IMG/VR virus record: IMGVR_UViG_3300031963_000033
Coordinates: 50,530 to 114,529 of that record
Source: a virus
Strand: one strand, 5' to 3'
Length of the DNA stretch: 64,000 bases
Program-made: the position numbers and the translations under genes
Part shown: piece after piece, positions 43,724-52,901 of the stretch
Position numbering within the stretch: position 1 is the first letter of the stretch
Layout: each line of letters begins with the position of its first letter
Notes under the pieces: generated by a model
The model's database searches: none
Seen by the model: only the letters and a program-made list of their open reading frames with translations
What the model was told of the DNA's origin: nothing

Positions 43724-44998
43724 ATGGTTATTAATCATAAACAACAGTATGATGAATTGGTTGAACGAATGAATCGGGAAATGCATTTATGCACCCCGAT
43801 TTTTCGTGATATCCATAAACATCCTGCGTCTAATCCGACGTTATGCATTGGGTATACATTTTTTAATGGCGACTTTTATACATTATCTATTACACATCAA
43901 GATGCACCAATATTCGATGTACCTAAAAATACATTTCTTACACTCCACACAGATCGTATAAATACTTTAGGTTATGTAGCAAATATGTCTTTTCCAGAGA
44001 TTGAAGATGTATTTTCTTGGTATGTAAAAGAAACGCATATGATGTTTCAGAATACAAAGGATGTGAATAAAATAGTTCCTATTACAGTCTGGTCTAGTGT
44101 AATTAGAAAATATCATAACACTATATTACATAAACTAAATGGTGCAGATGATATAGCTGGTATGGAAAATACATTTATTAAAATTGCTGTATCGGTTTTA
44201 CGAAAAATTGAATCGGCTGGTTTGGCTGTAGATGAAAAGCTATTGATTTCACATTTTGGTGATAAGGTAAGTCGGTTGATTACAGATGGGTTGGTATACT
44301 CACAATATCATCCATATACTATGACCGGTAGACCTAGTAACAGATTTGGAAAAATTAATTTTGCCGCGTTAAACAAAACGGATGGCAGTCGTGCAGCGTT
44401 TATAAGTAGATTCGCTGGTGGAAATCTAGTGCAGATGGATTTTGAAGCATATCACTTAAGATTGATTGGACATTATATGAATATCGATATGCCAATCGAA
44501 CCAATTCACACGTATTTGGCGAAGCAGTATTATCAAAAAGACTTTCTCACAAAAGAAGAATATGAGGAAGGTAAACAAATCACGTTTAGTATCCTCTATG
44601 GTGCTGATGTAGAAACTGACATTCCACTACTAAAAAGTATTAAGGAACTGTCACGCCGTATTTATTCAGATTATCAAGAAAGAGGATTTGTTGCACCAAT
44701 CAGTAAAAGACGAATTCACGTTCAAGACCAAGATGTTTCCGAACATAAGTTGTTTAATTATTTTGTCCAATGTTATGAATTTGAAAAAACAATTCCTAAA
44801 CTAAAAAGTGTTTTGGAATATCTTGAAGATAAGAAATCTAAATTGATTCTTTACACTTATGATGCAATTCTGTTAGATTGCCATCCTGACGAGATAAGTA
44901 CAATAAAACACGATATTCGGGAGATACTACAACAAGAAAACTTCCCAGTAAGATTGTATTCAGGAATCAATTATGATGTTCTAAAAGAGGAACTTTGA
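43724..44998 (+). CDS. Compact family A DNA polymerase-like protein
   Basis: 424 residues. The C-terminal ~240 residues carry family A motifs: YTMTGRPSNRFGKIN (motif 1/T-x-T-G-R); LVQMDFEAYHLR with the motif A Asp (about 239); KQITFSILYG, preserving Lys, Phe and Tyr of motif B (about 283-292); and LYTYDAILLD, where motif C HDE is replaced by YDA (about 380). The N-terminal 170 residues may be a degenerate exonuclease. There is no 5'-3' exonuclease domain. A full family B polymerase is encoded at 57535, so this enzyme probably has a special task such as gap filling, lesion bypass or lagging-strand processing. Confidence 0.75.
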   Translation: MVINHKQQYDELVERMNREMHLCTPIFRDIHKHPASNPTLCIGYTFFNGDFYTLSITHQDAPIFDVPKNTFLTLHTDRINTLGYVANMSFPEIEDVFSWYVKETHMMFQNTKDVNKIVPITVWSSVIRKYHNTILHKLNGADDIAGMENTFIKIAVSVLRKIESAGLAVDEKLLISHFGDKVSRLITDGLVYSQYHPYTMTGRPSNRFGKINFAALNKTDGSRAAFISRFAGGNLVQMDFEAYHLRLIGHYMNIDMPIEPIHTYLAKQYYQKDFLTKEEYEEGKQITFSILYGADVETDIPLLKSIKELSRRIYSDYQERGFVAPISKRRIHVQDQDVSEHKLFNYFVQCYEFEKTIPKLKSVLEYLEDKKSKLILYTYDAILLDCHPDEISTIKHDIREILQQENFPVRLYSGINYDVLKEEL

Positions 44999-45049
44999 CA
45001 TATCTAAATTATATTTATTGGAAGTATTTCTCTTTCAATAGGTATAGAT

Positions 45050-45451
45050 ATGGAAGAACAAACCCAACTACTGTGTACGTTTACAACGGTAGACGGATTG
45101 GAAAAGACAATAGACGACATAAAAGCTACATATAAATTAATGTTTAATAAAGTCTATTTGTTGGAAAACGTTGAAGATGCTTCACAACTCATTCTAACGT
45201 ATAACGTTGCAAAGAGTGATAGCTTGAAGTTAACACCACCACCGTCAACAATTTCAGTACACAGAAAAAAGCACACAAATACAATTTATACTATAAACGC
45301 AATCAACAAATTGATAGAACAAAAAAATGGTGGCGTTTTAGATACATCGTACAAAATTGATTGGACCGAGTTAAAAAATATGGTGTTAGTAACAGCTTAC
45401 GGAAAACTTAAGGCTATTAATACAAAATTATCTAAAATTATTGACTGTTAA
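45050..45451 (+). CDS. Conserved-looking phage protein, 133 aa
   Basis: 133 residues: LLCTFTTVDGLEKTIDDIK, KVYLLENVEDASQL, ISVHRKKHTNTIYTINAIN, and GGVLDTSYKIDW. The text resembles hypothetical proteins of marine T4-like phages, but I cannot give a function. It follows a 51-nt gap that contains a weak hairpin (45017-45039) and no clear promoter. Confidence 0.65.
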   Translation: MEEQTQLLCTFTTVDGLEKTIDDIKATYKLMFNKVYLLENVEDASQLILTYNVAKSDSLKLTPPPSTISVHRKKHTNTIYTINAINKLIEQKNGGVLDTSYKIDWTELKNMVLVTAYGKLKAINTKLSKIIDC

Positions 45452-45456
45452 AACAT

Positions 45457-46281
45457 ATGAACACACCATCACATCTTGGGGAATGTATTGTAGCCGCATC
45501 TACAATCGGTTCTAATGTCATTATAGCAAAGAATCGTGATAGATCATACAACCCACAAGTTGAAATTGTTCGACGATTGGTGGATAATACCGAGGTGTGT
45601 TTATTTCATGATATGACAACTGGATGGGTTGAAGGTATGAATGAACACGGTATTGGTATTTTAAATACCGCATTGATGGTAGGATTTGACGAAAAAGAAA
45701 AACAATTAGTTAAAAAGTCTGGACAAAAATCCCAAGACGCTCCACGCGTTATGGCTGCGTTAGGTCACAAAGATTTAAAAGGAGCCATAAAGTCTGCGGC
45801 TGGATTTGACGGTGGCATCAAGGGACACACGATTGTAGCAAACGCTCGACAAGGAGCGGTCATAGAAAATACGTCAAGACATGCGGTGAGCATCAAACCA
45901 TTGAATATGGAAGATATTACTGTTCGTACCAATCACGGGCACTTATATACCGACGCAGGATATACAGAAGGTATAAAATATTTATCTTCAAAGATTCGTA
46001 AGATAAGTGCAGAAAAACAGTTATCAGCAGTTAATGATTATCACGATATAGCGCGTGCTCTTCGACAACCGTTCTACCCAAAAAATTCTATGTTAAATAT
46101 GGCACGTGATACAGCGGAAATGAGTACCACAAGCCAAATCGTATTAAATTTGAATACTAATGAAATGTTAGTATATTTATTTCGTAGTAAGATTGAAGAA
46201 TTTCACGGTCTTAATAATCAATTACCAGAAGGCCGACAATCAAAAATTAAAGTAAGAGTATTTTGGATAAATAATCGCTAA
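45457..46281 (+). CDS. Ntn-hydrolase-like protein (C45/choloylglycine hydrolase type)
   Basis: 274 residues. GECIVAAS with Cys10 as candidate nucleophile, VIIAKNRDR (about residues 22-30), GWVEGMNEHGIGILNTAL and a later HTIVANARQGAVIEN follow the order of C45-type or bile-salt-hydrolase-like Ntn enzymes, which cut linear amide bonds. Nine residues would have to be removed for Cys10 to become N-terminal. The substrate is unknown; acyl-homoserine lactone or peptide amides are options. It sits just before the gp32 promoter, in a DNA-metabolism region. Confidence 0.6.
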   Translation: MNTPSHLGECIVAASTIGSNVIIAKNRDRSYNPQVEIVRRLVDNTEVCLFHDMTTGWVEGMNEHGIGILNTALMVGFDEKEKQLVKKSGQKSQDAPRVMAALGHKDLKGAIKSAAGFDGGIKGHTIVANARQGAVIENTSRHAVSIKPLNMEDITVRTNHGHLYTDAGYTEGIKYLSSKIRKISAEKQLSAVNDYHDIARALRQPFYPKNSMLNMARDTAEMSTTSQIVLNLNTNEMLVYLFRSKIEEFHGLNNQLPEGRQSKIKVRVFWINNR

Positions 46282-46287
46282 ACACAC

Positions 46288-46316
46288 TTGACATATAAGC
46301 AGGGCCCTATTAATAT
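46288..46316 (+). promoter_or_regulatory. Sigma70-like promoter of gp32-like gene
   Basis: TTGACA at 46288-46293, 17-nt spacer, TAATAT at 46311-46316. The -10 box lies in the 11-nt loop of an inverted repeat (CCCTAT 46305-46310, ATAGGG 46322-46327). The gene start at 46370 has AAGGAG upstream. Confidence 0.75.
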
Positions 46317-46369
46317 TATTGATAGGGAGTTGTAAACTCACTAAACACTAAACATTAAGGAGAAGTAAA

Positions 46370-47152
46370 ATGAGTCTAAACATTGCCGCACTAAAAGCTA
46401 AACTTAACCAGTTTAATCGCCAGGGTGAACGTTCAGAAGCACTTTGGAAGCCGACCGAAGGTAAGACGGTCGTTCGTATTGTTCCGTGGAAGGAAAACAA
46501 GGAAAATCCTTTTGCTGAACTGTATTTTCATTATCTAGGTAACAAGACCTATCTTTCCCCGACCTCGTATGGTAATCGCGATCCGATTATGGAATTCGCT
46601 GAGGAGATTGCGTCGGGAGGTACTAAAGACGATTACGCACAGGCTCGTCCTTTCCGTCCGAAGCTCCGTACCTTTGTTCCCATCGTCGTTCGTGGTGAGG
46701 AAGAGAAGGGTGTTCGATTTATGTCATTCGGTAAGACGGTTTATCAGGAACTTCTTTCTATCATCGCTGACCCCGATTACGGCGACATCACAGACGTAAA
46801 GAATGGTCGTGATATTGTGGTTGAGTATATCCCACAGGAGAAGTCCGACACGAACTTCGCCAAGACGATGGTTCGTCCAAAGCCGAACCAGACTCCGCTT
46901 TCGGATTCCGCTGACAAGATCAAGGGATGCCTTGAGAATCAGCCCGACCTTCGTGCAATCTTTAAGGAACCCACTTATGAGGAGCTTAAGGTCGCTCTCG
47001 AGCGTTATCTTGACCCTGATAGTAAGGCAACGGTATCGGCGCCTGTCGCTAAGGACGAACCAAAGTCCGTGACAGCAACAAAGTCTGCGACTACGCAGAA
47101 GTCAACGTCAGTCAAAGATATGATTGACGAATTCGACGAAGTATTTAACTAA
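46370..47152 (+). CDS. gp32-like single-stranded DNA-binding protein
   Basis: 260 residues. LWKPTEGKTVVRIVPWKENK, ELYFHYLGNKTYLSP, and KTMVRPKPNQTPLS belong to the T4 gp32 OB-fold group. There is no Zn-finger Cys cluster, unlike T4 gp32. The C-terminus is linker-like and ends with an acidic IDEFDEVFN tail typical of SSBs. It covers ssDNA in replication and recombination, working with UvsX directly downstream. Codon use is notably rich in C-ending and CGT/AAG codons, consistent with strong expression. It has its own promoter and a hairpin just past its stop. Confidence 0.85.
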   Translation: MSLNIAALKAKLNQFNRQGERSEALWKPTEGKTVVRIVPWKENKENPFAELYFHYLGNKTYLSPTSYGNRDPIMEFAEEIASGGTKDDYAQARPFRPKLRTFVPIVVRGEEEKGVRFMSFGKTVYQELLSIIADPDYGDITDVKNGRDIVVEYIPQEKSDTNFAKTMVRPKPNQTPLSDSADKIKGCLENQPDLRAIFKEPTYEELKVALERYLDPDSKATVSAPVAKDEPKSVTATKSATTQKSTSVKDMIDEFDEVFN

Positions 47153-47157
47153 TACAC

Positions 47158-47187
47158 TTGACAACGCAGGTGGTACCCTACTATATT
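47158..47187 (+). promoter_or_regulatory. Sigma70-like promoter of uvsX
   Basis: TTGACA at 47158-47163, 18-nt spacer, TATATT at 47182-47187, in the gap between the gp32-like gene and uvsX. Confidence 0.7.
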
Positions 47188-47205
47188 TGTGGGGTACCCT
47201 TGCGT
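47164..47205 (+). terminator. Hairpin between gp32-like gene and uvsX
   Basis: GGTACCC (47172-47178) pairs with GGGTACC (47192-47198), and the outer ACGCA (47164-47168) with TGCGT (47201-47205); TTTT follows. The TATATT -10 box is in the loop. Probably terminates most gp32 transcripts or regulates uvsX. Confidence 0.6.
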
Positions 47206-47225
47206 TTTCACATTTGAGGACATAT

Positions 47226-48362
47226 ATGGCAAAAGAAAAGAAGGTTATTCAAGAACCAGACCGCGACGAGTTGGCGTCTCTTATCGCAGAGTCACTAAAC
47301 AAGTTAAACAAAGACAGCGACCAGATTGCATTCTTCCTTGATGGTCGTGAAGAAACGCCTACCGACTTTACAGATTTTATTTCTACCGGTGCTACGATGC
47401 TTGACGTTGCTATTAGTAATCGTCCGCATGGTGGTATCGCTGTTGGTCGTATTACCGAATTGACCGGATTGGAAGGTAGTGGTAAGTCTCTACTCGGTGC
47501 ACAGCTCATTGCAAACACACAGAAACGCGGTGGTGTTGGTGTTCTGATTGATACAGAAACCGCAGTCAATCCAGAGTTCTTCCGTGCAGTTGGGATTGAT
47601 ACGAACAAGCTGGTTTATGTTCATCTCCAGACTGTTGAGGAAATCTTTGATGCAATTACTACAATTATTGAAAAAGTCCGTTCTGGAAAGGATAAGGACA
47701 AGTTGGTTACGATTGTCGTGGACTCTGTTGCCGCAGCTTCGACGAAGAAAGAAATGGAAGCCGACTTCGGTAAGGATGGGTATGCAACGGACAAGGCTAT
47801 CATCATCAGTAAGGCGATGCGAAAGATTACCGGCCTACTTGGCAGAGAAAAGATTGCACTCGTCTTTACCAATCAACTCCGTCAGAAGCTCAACGCTATG
47901 GCATTCTCTGACCCGTGGACAACCTCGGGTGGTAAGGCGATTGCGTTCCATGCTTCGACTCGTCTCCGATTGAATTTGATGGGAAAGATTAATAACTCAT
48001 CGGGTGATGTAATTGGTGTAAAGGTGAAAGCAAACATTGTGAAGAATCGTTTGGGACCGCCGCATCGTACTGCTGAGTTTGAGATTTACTTCAATCGTGG
48101 TATTGATGATACGGGTGCGTGGCTTAAGATGATGAAGGATTTGAAGCTTGTGAAGCAAGCTGGTGCGTGGTACACCTATGAAGATCCTGAAACGGGTGAA
48201 GAAACCAAATTCCAATCGAAGGAGTTCGCAGGATTCCTTGAATCAGATATGGAACGTAAGGAACTACTCTACAACGAGATTTGTGATTCGTTAATTATGA
48301 AGTATCAGAGTGAGTTTGATCCTGAAGCAGTGAGTATCGCAGATGCATCAGACGACGAATAA
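47226..48362 (+). CDS. uvsX: UvsX/RecA-like recombinase
   Basis: 378 residues from the ATG at 47226 (TTTGAGGA upstream), rejecting an ATG inside the preceding gene. Walker A is GLEGSGKS (about residues 81-88), Walker B LVTIVVDSVAA, and the L2/ATP-sensing region VFTNQLRQKLN. It catalyses strand exchange in recombination-dependent replication and repair, with the gp32-like SSB. No UvsY homologue was recognised in the window. The next small gene overlaps its 3' end by 20 nt. Confidence 0.88.
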   Translation: MAKEKKVIQEPDRDELASLIAESLNKLNKDSDQIAFFLDGREETPTDFTDFISTGATMLDVAISNRPHGGIAVGRITELTGLEGSGKSLLGAQLIANTQKRGGVGVLIDTETAVNPEFFRAVGIDTNKLVYVHLQTVEEIFDAITTIIEKVRSGKDKDKLVTIVVDSVAAASTKKEMEADFGKDGYATDKAIIISKAMRKITGLLGREKIALVFTNQLRQKLNAMAFSDPWTTSGGKAIAFHASTRLRLNLMGKINNSSGDVIGVKVKANIVKNRLGPPHRTAEFEIYFNRGIDDTGAWLKMMKDLKLVKQAGAWYTYEDPETGEETKFQSKEFAGFLESDMERKELLYNEICDSLIMKYQSEFDPEAVSIADASDDE

Positions 48363-48564
48363 TACACGGACCTATTCCAATTTCTCACATGCCGCTATTG
48401 TTCCAGCGTTGCATGTGGGACATTGGGATATCGGTGGTACACGATTTCCAGTATATAAGAAGCATCCAAATTGGTTTCATAAATTTATGGTAAGACTTTT
48501 GTTCGGATGGAAATATTCTCCTGAAACAAAAAGTACTACCACAAGGCAATTACTAAATGGTTAA
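48343..48564 (+). CDS. Hypothetical protein, 73 aa
   Basis: 73 residues, basic and aromatic-rich at the C-terminus (WFHKFMVRLLFGWKY), overlapping uvsX by 20 nt and the next gene by 8 nt. No domain is recognised. The overlap on both sides and lack of a clear ribosome site make the exact start uncertain. Confidence 0.5.
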   Translation: MHQTTNNTRTYSNFSHAAIVPALHVGHWDIGGTRFPVYKKHPNWFHKFMVRLLFGWKYSPETKSTTTRQLLNG

Positions 48565-49609
48565 CTTACAAGATATATTTCAAAATATGAAGTTTGAAAA
48601 CGACGAGCAGGGCATGGGATATAATTCCCATGTCCTGTTAATCGATGCGATGAATTTATTCATACGTTCTTATGCCGCTGTTCCTTCGATGGATGAAGAT
48701 GGTAATCATATTGGTGGAATGATGGGATTTCTTAAGAGTCTTGGTCTTGCCATCCGTACCTTTAAACCGACACGTTGTGTTGTCGTGTTTGACGGGAAAG
48801 GTGGAAGTCAACGCAGACGTAAGATATACCCACAGTACAAGGCAAACCGAAAGCCACCAGTGCGTTTGAATCGTGCATATGATTTAACAACGGATGAGCA
48901 AGAAAAAGAAAATATGAAGTGGCAATTGGTCACTCTGATAGAAATGTTAGAATGTTTACCGTTGACAATTCTTGCGTTGGATAACGTGGAAGCAGACGAT
49001 GTGATTGCATATCTTTCACAACTGGTTACACAAGAAGGTGGGAAGAGTATTATCTATTCAACGGATAAAGACTTCTTTCAGCTAGCAAGTGAAAACGTCA
49101 AGGTATATAATCCTGTTAAAAAGAAAACATTTGATGTGGATGTTATCTTGGAAGATTATGGTATTCATCCCGCACACTTTCACTTCTTCCGTGCATTAAA
49201 CGGTGACAAGAGTGATAACATTGATGGAGTAAAAGGCGTTGGAGAAACTACATTAAAGAAGTATATTCCAGAAATCGCAGATCCATCGGCAACCATCTCT
49301 ATTGATTTTATTGAACAAAAATATGCAAATGAAAAGAAAGTACCCAAGATGATACAAAACATTTTAGGTAATAAAGATATAGTTGAACGTAATATAGTAT
49401 TAATGAACTTGCATGAAGGAATTATGTCAAACGATGCACGTTTAAAAGTTGCGAATATGTTTCATAATCATACTGTTGAGTTGCGTAAATACGACTTGAC
49501 AAAGTTGATGATGAAGAATAAGTTACTAGGAGGTTTCCAACATTACGACAGTTGGATAGCTCAGAATTTTATACCATTAAATAGGTTCCACAATGACTCC
49601 ACAGCATGA
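48557..49609 (+). CDS. rnh: 5'-3' exonuclease, T4 RNase H-like (FEN family)
   Basis: 350 residues. LLIDAMNLFIRSY with the first metal Asp, VVVFDGKGGSQRRRKIYPQY, EADDVIAYL with the acidic triad, YSTDKDFFQL, and GDKSDNIDGVKGVGETTL with the helix-hairpin-helix define the FEN/T4 RNase H family. It removes RNA primers and flaps on the lagging strand. It lies next to the replicative helicase, with 17-nt overlap. Confidence 0.88.
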   Translation: MVNLQDIFQNMKFENDEQGMGYNSHVLLIDAMNLFIRSYAAVPSMDEDGNHIGGMMGFLKSLGLAIRTFKPTRCVVVFDGKGGSQRRRKIYPQYKANRKPPVRLNRAYDLTTDEQEKENMKWQLVTLIEMLECLPLTILALDNVEADDVIAYLSQLVTQEGGKSIIYSTDKDFFQLASENVKVYNPVKKKTFDVDVILEDYGIHPAHFHFFRALNGDKSDNIDGVKGVGETTLKKYIPEIADPSATISIDFIEQKYANEKKVPKMIQNILGNKDIVERNIVLMNLHEGIMSNDARLKVANMFHNHTVELRKYDLTKLMMKNKLLGGFQHYDSWIAQNFIPLNRFHNDSTA

Positions 49610-50981
49610 TACGAACGTAGACAATCTAGCAAAGTTTGGTCCTTCATTTCAAGCAAAGGTAATGGCATGTATTTTGTCATCTACTGAATTTTTGCAGCAA
49701 TCACTTGATGTGTTGAATCCAAACTTTTTTGAGAATGATGCTGGTAAATGGATTGTCGAAGAAACTATAAATTATTTTGGTAATTACAAGTCCCTTCCAA
49801 CACTTGAGGTTTTTAAGCTTGAGTTAGAAAAGGAAAAGGATGAAGTTTTGAAGGTTGCTGTAAAAGAGCAACTTCGTACCGCATTCCAAAGAAAGAACGA
49901 TGATGATTTGGAATACGTTAAGGATAGTTTCTTGGACTTTGCAAAGAATCAAGCATTAAAGTCTGCGATTGTAAAATCTGTTGATCTTTTGCAAGTTGGT
50001 CAATATGGTGAAATCAAAAATATTATTGATGGGGCACTCCGAGCAGGACAACCTCGTAATATCGGACATAATTGGAAAGAAGATATTGCGATGCGTCTTG
50101 CTGGCGTCTCTCGTATTTGTGTACCAACGGGTTGGGACGCTATTGATGCGTTCACGGGTGGTGGATTGGCTGCTGGAGAGCTTGGAGTCATTGCCGCACC
50201 TTCTGGTATTGGTAAGAGTTGGGCGCTTGCTACGATTGGAGCAAATGCTGCTAAAGCTGGAAAACGTGTTGTACACTATACACTTGAATTAAATGAAAAT
50301 TACGTTGGGCTTCGATATGATACCATCTTTACGGGAATCGAACCTGGTAGTATCACAAGCCATCCAGATAAAGTGCGTGATATGGTAGATAACATACCTG
50401 GCGATATTATTATCAAGTATTATCCTGCACGTAGTGTAACTGTACACACACTTCGAGCACATCTTGAACACTTAATCGGTAATAAGATGAAGCCGGATAT
50501 TATGTTGATTGACTACGCTGATTTGATGCGGTCTGTGGATAGAGCAGATGCCCGTTATCAAGAGTTGGGTGCCATCTATGAAGAAATTCGTGGAATGAGT
50601 GGTGAGTTGGGTATTCCGTGTTGGACGGCCTCACAAACTCAACGTTCTAGTATTCAGGATGACATCATTCAGGCCGATAAGATTTCCGAATCCTACAATA
50701 AGATTATGACCGCCGACCTCGTAATCTCCCTATCCCGTAAGCTAGAAGATAAAGCCAATCACACAGGTCGTGCACACTTAATGAAGAATCGATTTGGGGC
50801 TGACGGTATTACGCTTCCCGTATACATGAATACTAGCCTCGGTAAGATTGAAATATATGATGAAAACTCCTCAAAGGGTATTTTGTTGAAGAAGCAAATG
50901 CAGGCTGGAGAGAGTATGTTAAAGAAAACGTTGGCGAAGAAATTTAATGAATTACACAGCGATTTTTCTGACGAAGAGTGA
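49593..50981 (+). CDS. 41: Replicative DNA helicase, DnaB/gp41-like
   Basis: 462 residues. An N-terminal helical domain with SSTEFLQQSLDVLNP is followed by a RecA-like ATPase: PTGWDAIDAFTGGGL, APSGIGKSWAL (Walker A, about residue 201), VVHYTLELNE, IMLIDYADLM (Walker B) and a TASQTQRS sensor region. It unwinds the fork as a hexamer. No primase is seen in the window. It overlaps the exonuclease gene. Confidence 0.88.
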   Translation: MTPQHDTNVDNLAKFGPSFQAKVMACILSSTEFLQQSLDVLNPNFFENDAGKWIVEETINYFGNYKSLPTLEVFKLELEKEKDEVLKVAVKEQLRTAFQRKNDDDLEYVKDSFLDFAKNQALKSAIVKSVDLLQVGQYGEIKNIIDGALRAGQPRNIGHNWKEDIAMRLAGVSRICVPTGWDAIDAFTGGGLAAGELGVIAAPSGIGKSWALATIGANAAKAGKRVVHYTLELNENYVGLRYDTIFTGIEPGSITSHPDKVRDMVDNIPGDIIIKYYPARSVTVHTLRAHLEHLIGNKMKPDIMLIDYADLMRSVDRADARYQELGAIYEEIRGMSGELGIPCWTASQTQRSSIQDDIIQADKISESYNKIMTADLVISLSRKLEDKANHTGRAHLMKNRFGADGITLPVYMNTSLGKIEIYDENSSKGILLKKQMQAGESMLKKTLAKKFNELHSDFSDEE

Positions 50982-51029
50982 TATACTTATTAGAACCTAT
51001 AAACTTTAACCGATGTGGAGAATAGCAAG

Positions 51030-52880
51030 ATGTTGCTAGAATCAAAGATTTTGTCGGAAATCACGACATTTATGAAATACTCAAAATACCTTCCAAATAA
51101 GGAACGACGGGAAACGTGGAAGGAGCTTGTTGATCGAAACAAGAAGATGCATTTAGAAAAGTTCCCAAATTTAGAAAAAGAAATTGAAGAAGCTTACAAA
51201 TTTGTATATGACAAAAAGATTCTCCCATCTATGCGTTCACTACAGTTTGCTGGTAAGCCAATTGAAATTAATAACGCTCGGTTGTACAACTGCTGTTTCC
51301 TACCAATCGACCACCCAGATGCATTTAGTGAAGTAATGTTCCTTCTACTTTCTGGTACCGGTGTAGGATATTCCGTACAACGTGCCCACGTAGAGAAGTT
51401 GCCAGAAATCAATAAACCCACCAAGACTCGTCGTTACCTTGTTGGTGACAGCATCGAAGGATGGGCGGATGCAGTCAAGGTACTTGTCTCCGCATACATG
51501 CGTGGTAAGGCAATGCCTGTTTATGATTTCTCTGACATTCGACCGAAGGGTGCGATGTTGATTACGAGTGGCGGAAAGGCACCTGGTCCAGAACCGCTCA
51601 AGGATGCGCTTCATAATATTCAAAAGATTTTCGACCGTAAGCAAAACGGTGAACAACTTACCACACTCGAAGTGCATGACATTCTTTGTTATATCGCTGA
51701 TGCAGTATTGTCGGGTGGTATTCGTCGTTCCGCAATGATTTCGTTGTTTGATTTAGATGACGATGATATGTTGACCTGTAAGTTTGGTAACTGGTGGGAA
51801 ACCAATCCACAACGTGGTCGTTCAAACAACAGTGCGGTTATCGTTCGTCATAAGGTAGAGAAGGAAGTATTCTTGGAACTTTGGAAGAAGATTGAAATGT
51901 CTGGTTCTGGTGAACCTGGCTTCTTCTTCACAAATGACCCATCGTGGGGATTGAATCCGTGTGCAGAAATTTCACTTCGTTCATTCCAATTCTGCAACCT
52001 CACTACGATTAATGCTGGGGACGTTAAAGACCAAGATGATTTTAACGCACGTGCGAAGGCAGCAGCATTCATTGGAACACTTCAAGCATCATATACTAAC
52101 TTTCACTATTTGAGAGATATATGGAAGAGAACAACGGAAAAGGAAGCTCTCATCGGAGTGAGTATGACGGGTATTGCAGCGGGTGCTGTTCTGAACTTGG
52201 ATATGAAGAGCGCGGCAAACATCGTGAAGGAGGAAAATGCCCGAGTTGCGGAGCTAATTGGAACGAACCGTGCATCCAGATGTACTACAGTAAAGCCGGA
52301 GGGAACTTCGTCGTTAGTTCTAGGGACATCATCTGGTATTCACGCATGGCATAACGATTTCTACATTCGTCGCATCCGTGTTGGTAAGAATGAAAGTATT
52401 TACAACTACTTGATTGAAAACCATCCAGAGATTCTTGAAGATGAATTCTTTAAGCCAAATCAACAGGCGGTTATCAGTATTCCACAACGTGCTCCAGAAG
52501 GCGCGGTAACACGCCAAGAAACGGCACTTGATCTTTTGAAGCGTGTATCAAAGGTTTGGAAGGAATGGGTGAAGCCTGGTCATCGTGGTGGAGCAAACAA
52601 GAATAACGTATCCGTTACCGTCACTATTAAGCCAGATGAGTGGGAAGGTGTTGGTGAGTGGATGTGGGAAAATCGTGAAAACTTTACGGCATTAAGTGTC
52701 CTCCCATTTGCAGACCATACTTATATGCAGGCACCCTTCGAAGATATTAGCGAAGCAGAATATAAAGAATTGGTGTCACATCTCCACAATATCGATTTAC
52801 GGAAGGTTGTAGAAACAGCAGATAACACCAATCTACAAGGTGAAGTTGCTTGTGGTGGTGGTGGATGTGAAGTACAATAA
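51030..52880 (+). CDS. nrdJ: Adenosylcobalamin-dependent (class II) ribonucleotide reductase
   Basis: 616 residues, monomeric RTPR type. MRSLQFAGKPIEINNARLYN and CCFLP near the start, MFLLLSGTGVGYSVQ, GGIRRSAMISL, LNPCAEISLRSFQFCN with the thiyl-radical region, KPEGTSSLVLG and a C-terminal CGGGGCEVQ redox pair define it. It reduces ribonucleoside triphosphates without oxygen and needs host B12. Start: ATG at 51030 with GGAG 9 nt upstream is preferred over the GTG at 51015. Thioredoxin genes lie 2.6 kb downstream and could reduce it. Confidence 0.9.
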   Translation: MLLESKILSEITTFMKYSKYLPNKERRETWKELVDRNKKMHLEKFPNLEKEIEEAYKFVYDKKILPSMRSLQFAGKPIEINNARLYNCCFLPIDHPDAFSEVMFLLLSGTGVGYSVQRAHVEKLPEINKPTKTRRYLVGDSIEGWADAVKVLVSAYMRGKAMPVYDFSDIRPKGAMLITSGGKAPGPEPLKDALHNIQKIFDRKQNGEQLTTLEVHDILCYIADAVLSGGIRRSAMISLFDLDDDDMLTCKFGNWWETNPQRGRSNNSAVIVRHKVEKEVFLELWKKIEMSGSGEPGFFFTNDPSWGLNPCAEISLRSFQFCNLTTINAGDVKDQDDFNARAKAAAFIGTLQASYTNFHYLRDIWKRTTEKEALIGVSMTGIAAGAVLNLDMKSAANIVKEENARVAELIGTNRASRCTTVKPEGTSSLVLGTSSGIHAWHNDFYIRRIRVGKNESIYNYLIENHPEILEDEFFKPNQQAVISIPQRAPEGAVTRQETALDLLKRVSKVWKEWVKPGHRGGANKNNVSVTVTIKPDEWEGVGEWMWENRENFTALSVLPFADHTYMQAPFEDISEAEYKELVSHLHNIDLRKVVETADNTNLQGEVACGGGGCEVQ

Positions 52881-52901
52881 AACAATTTAGAGGTTATGTA
52901 T

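Noticed and set aside
44995-45023. Promoter starting with TTGACA after the polymerase-A gene
   Set aside because: No -10 like sequence at 16-18 nt; TATATT occurs only about 9 nt downstream of the -35.
46569-47072. Arg-rich + strand frames within the gp32-like gene
   Set aside because: Out-of-frame shadows; composition follows from CGT-rich codons of the real gene.
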